A stretch of DNA of 64,000 bases from Pseudonocardia parietis (GTDB taxonomy: Bacteria; Actinomycetota; Actinomycetes; Mycobacteriales; Pseudonocardiaceae), in contig NZ_JAGINU010000001.1 in NCBI RefSeq assembly GCF_017876315.1, positions 3,844,001 to 3,908,000 on the forward strand. Reading direction: 5' to 3'. The notes beneath the pieces are model-generated. The model saw nothing but the letters and a program-made list of their open reading frames with translations. It did not search any database and was not told the origin of the DNA. This document shows positions 24,515 to 32,893 of this stretch, piece by piece. Position 1 is the stretch's first letter; each line of letters opens with the position of its first letter. Both the position numbers and the translations under genes were made by a program.

Positions 24515-25239
24515 TGCCCGACCCGATGCTCACGGTCCGTGACGCGCGGGTGCGCTACGGCGACCGCGAGGTGCTGCACGGCGTCGACGTCGACGTCACC
24601 GCGGGGGAGCTGCTTGCCGTGCTCGGCGCCAACGGCTCCGGCAAGTCCACCCTGCTCCGCGCCGCCGCCGGATTGACCCCCGCCGACGGCGAGGTGCTCG
24701 TCGACGGCCGCCCGCGCGGCCCGCGCGACGTCGCGCTCGTGTTCCAGCACATCCATCTCGTCGCGCGGCGCAGCGTGCTCGACAACGTCTGCGCCGGAGC
24801 GCTGGGCCGGCTGCCGCTGCGGTGCTCACTGGTCCCGGCCCTGTTCCCGCGTGCGGTGCGGGAGGAGGCGATGGGCTGCCTGGACCGGGTCGGGCTCGCC
24901 GACCGGGCGCACGACCGGGCCGGATCGCTGTCCGGCGGCCAGCAGCAGCGGGTCGCCGTCGCCCGCGCGCTGTGCCAGCGGGCCCCGGTGCTGCTCGCCG
25001 ACGAGCCGGTGTCCGCGCTGGACCCGGCCGCCGCCGAGCAGGTCCTCGGCCTGCTCACCGAGCTCGCCCACACCGGCGGGCTGGCCGTGCTCGCCGTCCT
25101 GCACCAGCCGGCGCTCGCCGCCCGGCACGCCGACCGGATCGTCGGCCTGCGCGACGGGCACGTCGCCATCGAAGGCCCGGCGCACACCGACGTCGGCGCC
25201 CTCTACCCGGACGCCCGCGAGCTGGAGACCGCATCGTGA
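24511..25239 (+). CDS. phnC: Phosphonate ABC transporter ATP-binding protein
   Basis: A 242-residue ABC ATPase. Walker A is G-A-N-G-S-G-K-S-T at 39-47, the Q-loop is V-F-Q-H, the signature is L-S-G-G-Q-Q-Q-R and Walker B is V-L-L-A-D-E-P. The H-switch lies in V-L-H-Q-P. The L-V-A-R-R-S-V-L-D-N-V stretch is typical of PhnC. It powers uptake through PhnE. The ATG overlaps the phnD stop by 4 bp and the gene ends in a GTGA overlap with phnE. Confidence 0.92.
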   Translation: MMPDPMLTVRDARVRYGDREVLHGVDVDVTAGELLAVLGANGSGKSTLLRAAAGLTPADGEVLVDGRPRGPRDVALVFQHIHLVARRSVLDNVCAGALGRLPLRCSLVPALFPRAVREEAMGCLDRVGLADRAHDRAGSLSGGQQQRVAVARALCQRAPVLLADEPVSALDPAAAEQVLGLLTELAHTGGLAVLAVLHQPALAARHADRIVGLRDGHVAIEGPAHTDVGALYPDARELETAS

Positions 25240-26066
25240 CCGTCACCGAGACCGGCGTCCGCCGCGTCCCTGTCCCGCCGCGCCGGCGCCCGCCGCGCAC
25301 CCGCACCCTGGCCACGGTGATCGTCGCGGCACTGCTCGTGGTGCACGTGATCGCCTGGCGGAGCACCGAGATGTCGTTCGCCTCGCTGGTCGACGGCGCC
25401 GACGGCATGTGGCAGTTCCTGTCCGAGGCGATCCCGCCGGACGTGTCCTGGGAGGTGCTCGGCCCGAGCCTGACGGGCGCTCTCGAGACGCTCTGGGTCG
25501 GCCTGCTCGGCACCACGCTGTCGATCCCGTTCGCGCTGCTGCTCGCCCTGGCCGCGGCACGCGGTACCGCGCCCGGACCGACGGCCTACCAGGCCGCCCG
25601 CGGGCTGCTGTCGTTCCTGCGGGCCGTGCCCGACGTGGTCTTCGCGCTGATCTTCGTGACGGCCGTCGGGCTCGGCCCGTTCCCGGGCGTGCTGGCGCTG
25701 GTGTTCCACAACGTCGGCGTCATGGGCAAGCTGTGGGCCGAGACCATCGAGGACGCCGATCCCGGCCCGGCGACGGCGCTGCGCTCGGCCGGTGCCGGAC
25801 GGCTGCAGGTCGCGGCACACGCGCTGCTGCCCTCGGTGACCCCACAGATGGTGGGGCTGCTGCTCTACCGGTTCGACGTCAACGTCCGCTCGTCGCTGGT
25901 GCTCGGCCTGGTCGGCGCCGGCGGCATCGGGTTCCTGATCAACCAGTCGATCCAGCTGTTCCGGTTCGACGAGATGCTGACCCACGTCCTCGTCGTACTG
26001 GTGCTGATCGTCGCCGTCGACCAGCTGTCCGCGCTGGTCCGCCGCCGTCTGGGGAGTGAAGCATGA
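25236..26066 (+). CDS. phnE: Phosphonate ABC transporter permease
   Basis: A 276-residue permease with about six transmembrane helices and the EAA-type coupling loop in which A-L-R-S-A-G-A-G-R is visible. The P-D-V-V-F-A-L-I-F-V and N-V-G-V-M-G-K-L-W-A-E-T-I-E segments match PhnE permeases. A single permease presumably works as a homodimer. Start GTG 25236 overlaps the phnC stop; the last codons overlap the hydrolase start by 4 bp. Confidence 0.9.
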   Translation: MTVTETGVRRVPVPPRRRPPRTRTLATVIVAALLVVHVIAWRSTEMSFASLVDGADGMWQFLSEAIPPDVSWEVLGPSLTGALETLWVGLLGTTLSIPFALLLALAAARGTAPGPTAYQAARGLLSFLRAVPDVVFALIFVTAVGLGPFPGVLALVFHNVGVMGKLWAETIEDADPGPATALRSAGAGRLQVAAHALLPSVTPQMVGLLLYRFDVNVRSSLVLGLVGAGGIGFLINQSIQLFRFDEMLTHVLVVLVLIVAVDQLSALVRRRLGSEA

Positions 26067-26713
26067 TCGTGTCTCTTGCCGTTCTCGACATCGCCGGGAC
26101 CACCGTGGACGAGGGCGGTGCCGTCTACCGGGTGCTCGCCGAGGTGGTCACCGACGCCGGGCACCCGCCGCCGGACGCCGAGCTGCGCCGCTGGATGGGC
26201 GCCGACAAGCGCGAGGCACTGGCCGCGCTCACCAGGCGCGCCGAGGTGGAGGACCTGCACGACGCGTTCGTCGCCCGGCTCGCGCAGGCCTACGCCGCCA
26301 CCCCACCGCGGCCGCTGCCGGGCGTGCCCGCGGCGCTCGCCGCACTGCGCACCGCCGGGATCCCGGTCGTGCTCACCACCGGGTTCGACCGGCAGGTCAC
26401 CGACCCGCTGCTGGCCGCGCTGCCGCCGGAGTTCCGAGCCGAGCTCGACGGTGTGGTGTGCGCCGCGGACGTCGGGATCGGCCGCCCGGACCCGGCGATG
26501 ATCCACCGGGCGATGGCGCTGACCGGCGTCGACGATCCGGCCCGGGTGCTGACCGCGGGCGACACCGTGCTCGACGTCGAGGCCGGTCGCAACGCCCGGG
26601 CCGGCCGGGTCGTGGGCGTGCTGACCGGCGCCCAGACCCGCGACGAGCTGTCCGCCGCGGGCCCGACCGACGTCGTCGGCGGGGTGGCGGACCTGCCGGG
26701 CCTGCTGGGGTGA
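26063..26713 (+). CDS. Phosphonatase-like HAD hydrolase (TIGR03351 type)
   Basis: A 216-residue HAD hydrolase closest to phosphonoacetaldehyde hydrolase. Motif I is D-I-A-G-T-T with nucleophile D9 and the A11 that replaces the phosphatase aspartate in phosphonatases. K49 in W-M-G-A-D-K falls in the cap region where PhnX has its Schiff-base lysine, though I cannot align it rigorously. Motif II threonine is in V-V-L-T-T-G-F, and motif IV is A-G-D-T-V-L-D-V-E. The expected reaction is cleavage of a C-P bond adjacent to an aldehyde, giving phosphate. Last gene of the FAD oxidoreductase-phnDCE operon, so it completes a pathway of uptake, oxidative deamination and C-P hydrolysis. Confidence 0.85.
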   Translation: MIVSLAVLDIAGTTVDEGGAVYRVLAEVVTDAGHPPPDAELRRWMGADKREALAALTRRAEVEDLHDAFVARLAQAYAATPPRPLPGVPAALAALRTAGIPVVLTTGFDRQVTDPLLAALPPEFRAELDGVVCAADVGIGRPDPAMIHRAMALTGVDDPARVLTAGDTVLDVEAGRNARAGRVVGVLTGAQTRDELSAAGPTDVVGGVADLPGLLG

Positions 26714-26721
26714 CGAGGCAA

Positions 26722-26782
26722 GATCCGCGTCCTGGGAGCTCAGGAGTGACCCGAACGCACCGGAACGCCCAGGACGCGGATC
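26722..26782. repeat. 61-bp palindromic element, copy A (possible bidirectional terminator)
   Basis: Perfect 15-bp arms GATCCGCGTCCTGGG (26722-26736) and its complement (26768-26782) around a 31-nt centre, between two convergent genes. The last bases form part of the mdlC stop codon. A second, partly decayed 61-bp copy is at 42357-42417. Position suits a terminator; recurrence suggests a dispersed repeat. Confidence 0.75.
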
Positions 26783-28361
26783 ATGGCGCGGTGACCACCT
26801 CGACCAGCCGGGGCCCGTCGGCGTCGAACGCCTCCTTCAGCGCGGCCGCGACCGAGTCCGCGTCCCGGGCGGAGACGGCCGGGACCCCGTAGCCCTCGGC
26901 GATCTTCACGAAGTCCAGGCCCGGCACGTCCAGCCCGGGCGTCTCGCCGGTGCCGAGCAGGTCGGCGAACCCGCGCAGCGCGCCGTAGGTGCCGTTCTTC
27001 AGGATCACGAACACCACCGGGACCCGGTACTGCGCGGCCGTCCACAGCGCGGTGATCCCGTAGTTCGCCGACCCGTCCCCGACGAGTGCGACGACACGGC
27101 GCCGGTCGCCGTGCGCGAGCTGCGCGCCGACCGCGGCCGGCAGGCCGAACCCGAGGCCGCCTGATGCGGGGAACAGGTGGCTGCCCGGATCGGACAGGTC
27201 GGCCTGGGCCCAGTACGCGTCGGCGGTCGAGGTCGACTCGACGACGTGCACCGCGCCGGCCGGGGCGGCGTCGCGGACCAGGGCGAACAGCTGCTCCGGC
27301 GGGACGTGGCCGGTCGCGGTCGCGGGCTCGGCGAACGGGGCGCGCGGTGGCTGCGGCGGGCGCCCGGACGCCGGCACCCGCTCGGCGAGCGCGGCCAGCG
27401 CCGGGCCGACCGGGGCGACCCAGGCGTCGCCCATCGGGGCCCGGGCGGCCTCGGCCGGGTCCGCGGTGAGGTGCAGCAGCCGCGTCCCGGCGGGGAGCAG
27501 GTCGTCGGGCAGGTACTGGTGGTAGCGGAAGACCGGCGCCCCCGCGACGAGCACGACGTCGTGCCCGGCGAGGCGCTGTGTCACGTCCCGGACCGAGGCC
27601 GGCAGCACCCCGCGGAACGACGGGTGCCGGGTCGGGAACGGGCACCGCGACGCCGACGGCGCGACCCACACCGGGCAGGCCAGCTTCTCGGCGAGCGCGA
27701 CCGCGTCGGCGTTCGCGCGGTCGGCGTCCACCTGCGGGCCGAGCACGAGCACCGGGTTCTCCGCCGCCGCCAGCAGGTCCGCGATCCCGGAGAGCTGCGC
27801 CGGGTCCAGCCCGGCCGCGGACACCGTCCGCCGCCCCGGCAGGTGCGCGGTGTGCGGGCCGGCCGGGAGCGCCCAGTCGTCGTAGGGGACCGAGAGGTAG
27901 ACCGGGCCGCGCGGCTCGAGCAGCGCCGTGTGCACCGCCTGGGACAGCGACCGCGGGACGTCCTGCGGGTCGGCGGGCTCGGCGGACCACTTCACCAGCG
28001 GGCGGGGCAGCGCGGCGGCGTCGACGTTGGTCAGCATGACCTCCTGGCCGACCGTCGCCCGGACCTGCTGGCCCGCGGTCAGGACCAGCGGGGAGTGCGA
28101 GTAGACGGCGTTGGTCAGCGCACCCATCGCGTTGCCCGAACCGGACGCCGCGTGCAGGTTGACCAGCGCGGGCCCGCCGGTGGCCTGGGCGTAGCCGTCG
28201 GCCATGCCCACCACCGCGCCCTCGTGCAGGCCCAGGACGTACCGGGTCCCCTCGGGCATGGTGGCCAGGAACGGCAGCTCGTTCGATCCCGGGTTGCCGA
28301 ACACGGTGTCGATCCCGTGCGCGCGCAGTACCTGCCAGCCGACCTCGCCGATCGTCGCCAT
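26781..28361 (-). CDS. mdlC: Benzoylformate decarboxylase
   Basis: A 526-residue ThDP enzyme, the normal size for benzoylformate decarboxylase. Catalytic residues known from the Pseudomonas enzyme are present: serine in N-P-G-S-N-E-L-P-F, histidine in L-H-E-G-A-V-V-G-M-A-D-G, and histidine in G-A-P-V-F-R-Y-H-Q-Y. The ThDP motif is G-D-G-S-A-N-Y...L-K-N-G-T-Y-G. It converts benzoylformate to benzaldehyde and CO2 in mandelate degradation, which then enters the benzoate genes nearby. ATG 28361 is preceded by GAGGAGG. No mandelate dehydrogenase or benzaldehyde dehydrogenase is seen in this window, so the upper pathway is incomplete here. Confidence 0.88.
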   Translation of the reverse strand: MATIGEVGWQVLRAHGIDTVFGNPGSNELPFLATMPEGTRYVLGLHEGAVVGMADGYAQATGGPALVNLHAASGSGNAMGALTNAVYSHSPLVLTAGQQVRATVGQEVMLTNVDAAALPRPLVKWSAEPADPQDVPRSLSQAVHTALLEPRGPVYLSVPYDDWALPAGPHTAHLPGRRTVSAAGLDPAQLSGIADLLAAAENPVLVLGPQVDADRANADAVALAEKLACPVWVAPSASRCPFPTRHPSFRGVLPASVRDVTQRLAGHDVVLVAGAPVFRYHQYLPDDLLPAGTRLLHLTADPAEAARAPMGDAWVAPVGPALAALAERVPASGRPPQPPRAPFAEPATATGHVPPEQLFALVRDAAPAGAVHVVESTSTADAYWAQADLSDPGSHLFPASGGLGFGLPAAVGAQLAHGDRRRVVALVGDGSANYGITALWTAAQYRVPVVFVILKNGTYGALRGFADLLGTGETPGLDVPGLDFVKIAEGYGVPAVSARDADSVAAALKEAFDADGPRLVEVVTAP

Positions 28362-28455
28362 CCGCAGAACGCCTCCTCGCGTGGGGTCGGCGGTGACGTT
28401 AGGCAGCCGCACGGCGTAACTCAACGGCGGTCCCGCACGGCGGAAGCGACCGTGC

Positions 28456-29085
28456 TCAGCCGCGGCCGCCGGGATCGCGGTCGGCGATCAGCTGCAGCGC
28501 GTCGGCGTCGACGGGCAGCTCGGTCATCTCCTCGGGCCAGGCTCCGACGACCTCGCTGGCCCAGTCGGCCCACCGCTCGGTGGCCTCCGAGACCTCCGAC
28601 AGGTAGCGGCCGACCAGGGTGTTGACGGCCAGGCGCTCCGGGAACGGCCCCCCGGCCAGGTGCTCGCGGGCGATCGCGGCGTCGAGGACCGCCTGCTCGC
28701 GGGCCCACGCCCTGGTCGCCGCGATGGTCGCCAGCAGGTCGTCGCGGGTGCCCTGGTCGGCGAGGAAGACCCGCAGCAGCTGCTCGGACTCCATCGCCGG
28801 CGGCGCGCTCGTGGTGCCCAGCCACGCGCCGAGCGCGTGCCGCCCCTCGGGGGTGATCGAGTAGACGGTGCGCCGGCGCCGGCCCTGGTAGTGGGTCTCG
28901 GCGCTCGCGTAGCCGAGCGCGACGAGCTTGCGCGGCTCCTCGTACAGCTTGCTGCTCGCACGCGGCCAGAACCGCGCGAGGCTGCGCCGGATCTGGTTCG
29001 TGAGCTCGTAGGTGCTCCACGGCTGGACCGCCAGCAGGCCCAGCGTCGCGTACGACGTCGTCGTCGGCGTCTGCCCTCGGGACAT
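28456..29085 (-). CDS. PadR-family transcriptional regulator
   Basis: A 209-residue PadR regulator: N-terminal winged helix (S-Y-A-T-L-G-L-L, Y-E-L-T-N-Q-I, then K-L-Y-E-E-P-R-K-L, G-R-R-R-R-T-V-Y-S-I-T-P-E-G) and a C-terminal helical PadR dimerisation domain rich in Ala/Glu. ATG 29085 is just downstream of two tandem palindromes, presumably its own operators. It is divergent from a small membrane protein gene. PadR proteins often respond to phenolic or amphipathic compounds, and the nearby aromatic genes make that plausible, but the ligand is unknown. Confidence 0.9.
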   Translation of the reverse strand: MSRGQTPTTTSYATLGLLAVQPWSTYELTNQIRRSLARFWPRASSKLYEEPRKLVALGYASAETHYQGRRRRTVYSITPEGRHALGAWLGTTSAPPAMESEQLLRVFLADQGTRDDLLATIAATRAWAREQAVLDAAIAREHLAGGPFPERLAVNTLVGRYLSEVSEATERWADWASEVVGAWPEEMTELPVDADALQLIADRDPGGRG

Positions 29086-29101
29086 GATCGGAACCCTTCC
29101 A

Positions 29102-29133
29102 TACTCCCCAAGGGAGTACTCCCCATGGGAGTA
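29102..29133. promoter_or_regulatory. Tandem PadR-type operators
   Basis: Two 17-bp palindromes of form TACTCCC-N3-GGGAGTA at 29102-29118 and 29117-29133, sharing the central TA. They occupy the space between the PadR ATG (29085) and the ribosome site of the small divergent gene (start 29163), so one dimer pair could control both. Confidence 0.75.
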
Positions 29134-29162
29134 TGTCACCGCAACGGGGAAAGGGGACGCCG

Positions 29163-29378
29163 ATGCGTGAGGACGACGACGCGGGCTCGGGAGCCTTCGT
29201 GCTGGGCGGAGCGCTGGTCGCGGTCCTGCTCGCCGGCGCCGCACTGCTGCTGGCGGTGTCCCCGGCGCCGGCCGGGGGAGCCCCCGCCCGGGTGGAGCGG
29301 GCCGGGGTGTCGTCCGGCTGTGCCGGCGGCTCGGACGCCGCGATCCTGTTCGGTCTGGTCTGTGAGGACGGCGGCTGA
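29163..29378 (+). CDS. Small single-span membrane protein, unknown function
   Basis: A 71-residue protein: acidic start (M-R-E-D-D-D), one hydrophobic helix at residues about 10-33, then a Gly/Ala-rich segment with two cysteines near the end (S-G-C-A-G-G and L-V-C-E-D). ATG 29163 has AAGGGG with 6-bp spacing; an ATG at 29133 in the same frame lies inside the operator and is less likely. Under the PadR operators, so it may be the regulated target. I do not recognise a family. Confidence 0.6.
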   Translation: MREDDDAGSGAFVLGGALVAVLLAGAALLLAVSPAPAGGAPARVERAGVSSGCAGGSDAAILFGLVCEDGG

Positions 29379-29461
29379 CACCCCGGGGGACCCGGCCCGA
29401 CGACGACGACCGGGCCGCCCCGCGATGGTCGCGGAACGGCCCGGCCGGGAGATGTCGCGGA

Positions 29462-29749
29462 TCAGGCCTTGATGTCCGACGGGTGCGTCGTGAGCGGCGT
29501 GACCTGCATGCTCATGTACGGGAACAGCGGCAGGCCCGAGAGGATCTCGTGCAGCTGCGCGTTGTCCCGCACCTCGAAGATCGACAGGTTGGCGTACTCG
29601 CCCACGCAGCGCCAGATGCTCACCCACTCCCCGGAGCGCTGCCACTCCTGGGAGAACGCCTTCTCCCGGGCGAGCAGGTCGGCCTTGACGTCGGAGTCCA
29701 TGTCCGCCGGCAGGTCGACCACCATCCGGACGGCGAAACGCTCCGTCAT
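29462..29749 (-). CDS. catC: Muconolactone delta-isomerase
   Basis: A 95-residue protein, the standard length. It starts M-T-E-R-F-A-V-R-M-V-V-D-L-P with the family's A-R-E-K-A-F-S-Q-E-W-Q-R-S-G-E-W and C-terminal F-P-Y-M-S-M-Q-V-T-P-L-T-T-H-P. It converts muconolactone to 3-oxoadipate enol-lactone. Its ATG overlaps the catA stop by one base. Last gene of the catR-catB-catA-catC unit; the following hydrolase (enol-lactone hydrolase) is not in the window. Confidence 0.95.
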   Translation of the reverse strand: MTERFAVRMVVDLPADMDSDVKADLLAREKAFSQEWQRSGEWVSIWRCVGEYANLSIFEVRDNAQLHEILSGLPLFPYMSMQVTPLTTHPSDIKA

Positions 29750-30594
29750 CAGGCCGGGTCCAGCGCGAAGTCGTAGGTGACCTGCTCGCCCGTGCCGGAC
29801 TCGGCCGGGACCGGGTGCAGGACCAGGTCCGGCTTGACCGCCTGGGCGACGTCGTCGCCGACGTACTCGCCACCCTCGAAGTAGAGCTGGCTGGTGATCA
29901 GCTGCTTGCCCGGCGCGGAGACCTTCAGGTGCAGGTGCGCGGGCCGCCACGGGTGCCAGCCGGCCGCCTCGATCAGGGCGCCGGTGGCGCCGTCGTGCGG
30001 GATCATGTACGGCGCCGGCTTGATCGTGTGGATCTTGAAGGTGCCGTCCGCGGCGGTCCGGCAGACCCCGCGCAGGTTCCACTCCGGGATGCCCGGGGCG
30101 AACTGGGAGTAGTAGCCGGCGTCGTCGGCCTGCCAGAAGTCGACCACGGCCCCGTCGATCGGCGTGCCGTCGAGGTCGGTCACGGTGCCCTGGAACAGGA
30201 ACGGGGTGCCGGCCTCGTCGTCGCGCATCGGCAGGGTGCCCTCGCCGGTGAACTCCGGGCCGCCCGACACGTAGTAGGGGCCCTCGATGCTGCCCACGGC
30301 GCCCTTGCGGTCGGCGTTGGCCACGTCCTCGACGACGTGCTCGATGAACACGTCCAGGAACAGCGGCCACTCGCCGTCCTGACCCACGCGGATCAGCCAC
30401 GCCTTGAGCGCGTCGTACTCGGCGTAGGTGAGCCGGTGGCGGCGGATGACGTCGTGCAGGGCGGACAGGGCGTCGCGGGCGACGGCGTCGACGCGCGCGG
30501 TGTCGACCGTGCCTGCGGCGTCGCGTGCCTTCTTCTGGAAGGTCTCGGTGGCGTTCCGGCCGGAGCCGGCTGCGGTGGCGGTCTCGCTGGTCAT
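29749..30594 (-). CDS. catA: Catechol 1,2-dioxygenase
   Basis: A 281-residue intradiol dioxygenase. The dimerisation helices are at the N terminus. Iron ligands are recognisable: tyrosine in E-G-P-Y-Y-V-S-G, tyrosine in the A-G-Y-Y-S-Q-F segment, and two histidines in R-P-A-H-L-H-L-K. It opens catechol between the hydroxyls to cis,cis-muconate using non-haem Fe(III). ATG 30594 follows a GGAGAGAAGGA region. 29 bp after catB. Confidence 0.95.
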   Translation of the reverse strand: MTSETATAAGSGRNATETFQKKARDAAGTVDTARVDAVARDALSALHDVIRRHRLTYAEYDALKAWLIRVGQDGEWPLFLDVFIEHVVEDVANADRKGAVGSIEGPYYVSGGPEFTGEGTLPMRDDEAGTPFLFQGTVTDLDGTPIDGAVVDFWQADDAGYYSQFAPGIPEWNLRGVCRTAADGTFKIHTIKPAPYMIPHDGATGALIEAAGWHPWRPAHLHLKVSAPGKQLITSQLYFEGGEYVGDDVAQAVKPDLVLHPVPAESGTGEQVTYDFALDPA

Positions 30595-30623
30595 GGTCCT
30601 TCTCTCCGGTGGTGTGTCCTGCG

Positions 30624-31727
30624 TCAGCCGTCGGTGCGGTAGTGCGCGAGCTTGTCGGGGTCGATGGCGACACCGATCCCGGGCCCGGCGGGTACGCGCA
30701 GCTCCCCGCCGGTGATCTGGAGCGGCTCGGCGAGCAGGTCGTCGGCCATGTCCAGGAAGTTCGAGAGTTCCCCGGCGCGGGTGCTGGTATGCCGGTGGGC
30801 GGCGCCGAAGGCGACGCTGCAGGCGGTGCCGAGCTGGCCGTCGATCTGGTTGCCCATCACGACCTCGGCACCGAGGCCCTCGCAGAGGTGCAGCACCCGC
30901 TGCGAGCTGGTGAACCCGGTGCGGGCGGTCTTGATGCTGACCATCGTCGCGGCGCCGTCGAGCAGCTCCCGGGTCACCTCGCCGGGCCGGGTGGCCGACT
31001 CGTCGGCGACCGTCGGGATCGAGGTGCGGCCGGTCAGCCAGCGCCGCCCGAGCACCTGGTCGGCGGGGATGAGCTCCTCGGACATGGTGAGCCCGAGGTC
31101 GGCCATCTCGTCGAGCGCCCGCGCGGCCTCGGCCGTGTTCCAGCCGCGGTTGCCGTCCACGTAGAGCTCGACGTCCGGGCCGAGCGCCTCGCGCAGCGCC
31201 CGGCAGGCCCGGGTGTCCAGTGAGACGGGGTGCCGGCCCACCTTCACCTTGAAGGTGGTGACGCCGTGCTCGTCGCGCATCCGCTGCGCCTCGGCGACCA
31301 TCACGTCGTCCGGCGCGAAGCCGACCATGTGGGCCACCCGCATCCGGTCGGTCCAGCCGCCGAGCAGCTCGGTGACCGGCACGCCGAGCCTGCGCCCGAC
31401 CACGTCCCAGACGGCCATGTCGAGCGCGGCCTTCGCGGCCGGGTTGGCGATCGTGCGGTCCAGCACCGCGTGGATCTTCTCCCGGTCGAACACGGACAGC
31501 CCGATGAGCTCCGGGGCGAACACGGTGTCGATCACCGCGCGGATCGAGGCCTGCGTCTCGCCGTAGGTGTAGGGGCGGGGCGGGGCCTCCGCGATGCCGA
31601 CGACGCCGTCCTCGGCGTGCACGCGGACCAGCACGTGGTCGGCGGTGTGCACCTCGCCGCTGGCGAAGCGCATCGGCTTGCGGTACGGGACGGCGAACGG
31701 GATCGCCTCGATCGCGACGATCTTCAC
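30624..31727 (-). CDS. catB: Muconate cycloisomerase
   Basis: A 367-residue enolase-superfamily enzyme. The K-x-K motif is T-F-K-V-K-V-G, metal ligands are in V-D-G-N-R-G-W, S-E-E-L-I and A-D-E-S, and the second catalytic lysine is in S-I-K-T-A-R-T-G. It closes cis,cis-muconate to muconolactone. GTG 31727 is chosen because GGAGG lies just upstream and the conserved start V-x-I-x-A-I-E-A-I-P follows; it overlaps the catR stop (GTGA). Confidence 0.95.
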   Translation of the reverse strand: MKIVAIEAIPFAVPYRKPMRFASGEVHTADHVLVRVHAEDGVVGIAEAPPRPYTYGETQASIRAVIDTVFAPELIGLSVFDREKIHAVLDRTIANPAAKAALDMAVWDVVGRRLGVPVTELLGGWTDRMRVAHMVGFAPDDVMVAEAQRMRDEHGVTTFKVKVGRHPVSLDTRACRALREALGPDVELYVDGNRGWNTAEAARALDEMADLGLTMSEELIPADQVLGRRWLTGRTSIPTVADESATRPGEVTRELLDGAATMVSIKTARTGFTSSQRVLHLCEGLGAEVVMGNQIDGQLGTACSVAFGAAHRHTSTRAGELSNFLDMADDLLAEPLQITGGELRVPAGPGIGVAIDPDKLAHYRTDG

Positions 31728-32686
31728 TGCGGTCCTCCAGGGGTTGCGGAGACGGTGGCCGGGGCGGTGTCGGTGCTCGCTCCGCGGGTGCCGCGCGAGG
31801 TGTCGAGCTCGCGGGCGTGGTCGGCGAGGGTGTCGAGCAGCCGGACGAGTGCGGGTGAGCGGTCGTCGGTGCGCCATGCCAGGGCGAGGTCGACCCGCAG
31901 CTCCTCCTCCAGCTCGGTGTAGACGACGCCCTCGGTGCCGAGCGCGCGCACCGACTCGGGCAGCAGCGCGACACCCTCACCGGCGGCGACGTGGGTGAGC
32001 AGGATCGGGGTGGCGTGCGCCTCGGCGCGGCGGCGCGGCAGGAAGCCGGCGCCCAGGCAGCCCTGGGTGGCGACCGAGTCGACGACCGACCCGTCGGCGC
32101 CGTAGGCGACGAAGTCGTCGCCACGCAGCTCGGTGAGCGACACCGTGTCCCGCGCGGCCAGCCGGTGCCCGGCGGGCAGCGCCGCGACCAGGCGTTCCCG
32201 CACGACCGTGCGGGTGGACACGTCGGGGCGCACCACCGGTGGCCGGAGCACGGCGAGGTCGATCCGGCGCTTGTCGAGCGCGTCCTCCTGGGCCGCGGTG
32301 AGCAGGCCGGCCCGGAACCGCAGGGTCAGTGCCGGCATCCGGCGGGCGACCACCCGGGCGAGCCGGGGGAGCAGCTGGTAGGCGGCCAGGTCGGTGGCCC
32401 CCACGGTGACGACGCCGTCGGCGCCGGCCGCGACCCGCTCGACCCGCCGGCGGGCGTCGTCGATCGAGGCGAGGATCCGGTAGGCGTCCTCGAGCAGCGA
32501 CGCGCCGGCGGGGCTCAGGTCGACCCGGCGGGTGGTGCGCTCGAACAGCGTCGCACCGACCTGGTTCTCCAGCTGGCGGATGGCCTGGGACAGCGGGGAC
32601 TGGGCCATGTGCAGCCGTTCGGCGGCGCGCCCGAAGTGCCGGGTCTCGGCCACGGCGACGAAGTAGCGCAACTGGCGTAGATCCAT
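31724..32686 (-). CDS. catR: LysR-type regulator of the catechol genes (CatR-like)
   Basis: A 320-residue LysR regulator. The N-terminal helix-turn-helix reads L-R-Q-L-R-Y-F-V-A-V-A-E...F-G-R-A-A-E-R-L-H-M-A-Q-S-P-L-S-Q-A-I-R-Q-L-E, the BenM/CatR/CbnR subtype. The periplasmic-binding-like effector domain follows. Homologues respond to muconate. ATG 32686 has GAGGAGG 8 bases upstream. It is the first gene of the cat unit in the same direction and overlaps catB, while divergent from benA, so it can control both sides. Confidence 0.9.
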   Translation of the reverse strand: MDLRQLRYFVAVAETRHFGRAAERLHMAQSPLSQAIRQLENQVGATLFERTTRRVDLSPAGASLLEDAYRILASIDDARRRVERVAAGADGVVTVGATDLAAYQLLPRLARVVARRMPALTLRFRAGLLTAAQEDALDKRRIDLAVLRPPVVRPDVSTRTVVRERLVAALPAGHRLAARDTVSLTELRGDDFVAYGADGSVVDSVATQGCLGAGFLPRRRAEAHATPILLTHVAAGEGVALLPESVRALGTEGVVYTELEEELRVDLALAWRTDDRSPALVRLLDTLADHARELDTSRGTRGASTDTAPATVSATPGGPQ

Positions 32687-32768
32687 TCGTGACACCTCCT
32701 CGTGACCGTCCGGCGAGATGAGATGAATCGTAATCCCGGGCGGCTCAGAGGCACAAAGACCGAGTACA

Positions 32769-32788
32769 GCCGAATCAAGACGTTCGGC
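32769..32788. promoter_or_regulatory. Candidate CatR operator in the divergent cat/ben promoter
   Basis: GCCGAA-TCAAGACG-TTCGGC, a 6-bp inverted repeat with an 8-nt spacer, the size of a LysR recognition site, roughly midway in the 207-bp spacer between catR and benA. Low evidence beyond symmetry and position. Confidence 0.4.
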
Positions 32789-32893
32789 ATCTGGAACCAC
32801 CCTGGGTCAGGACTGGGTACCTGCCCGGGGCGCCCGGCACCCCGGGAGGTGCAGCGTGGAGCACATTCCCGGACCCCTATCAGGAGGACGTCG

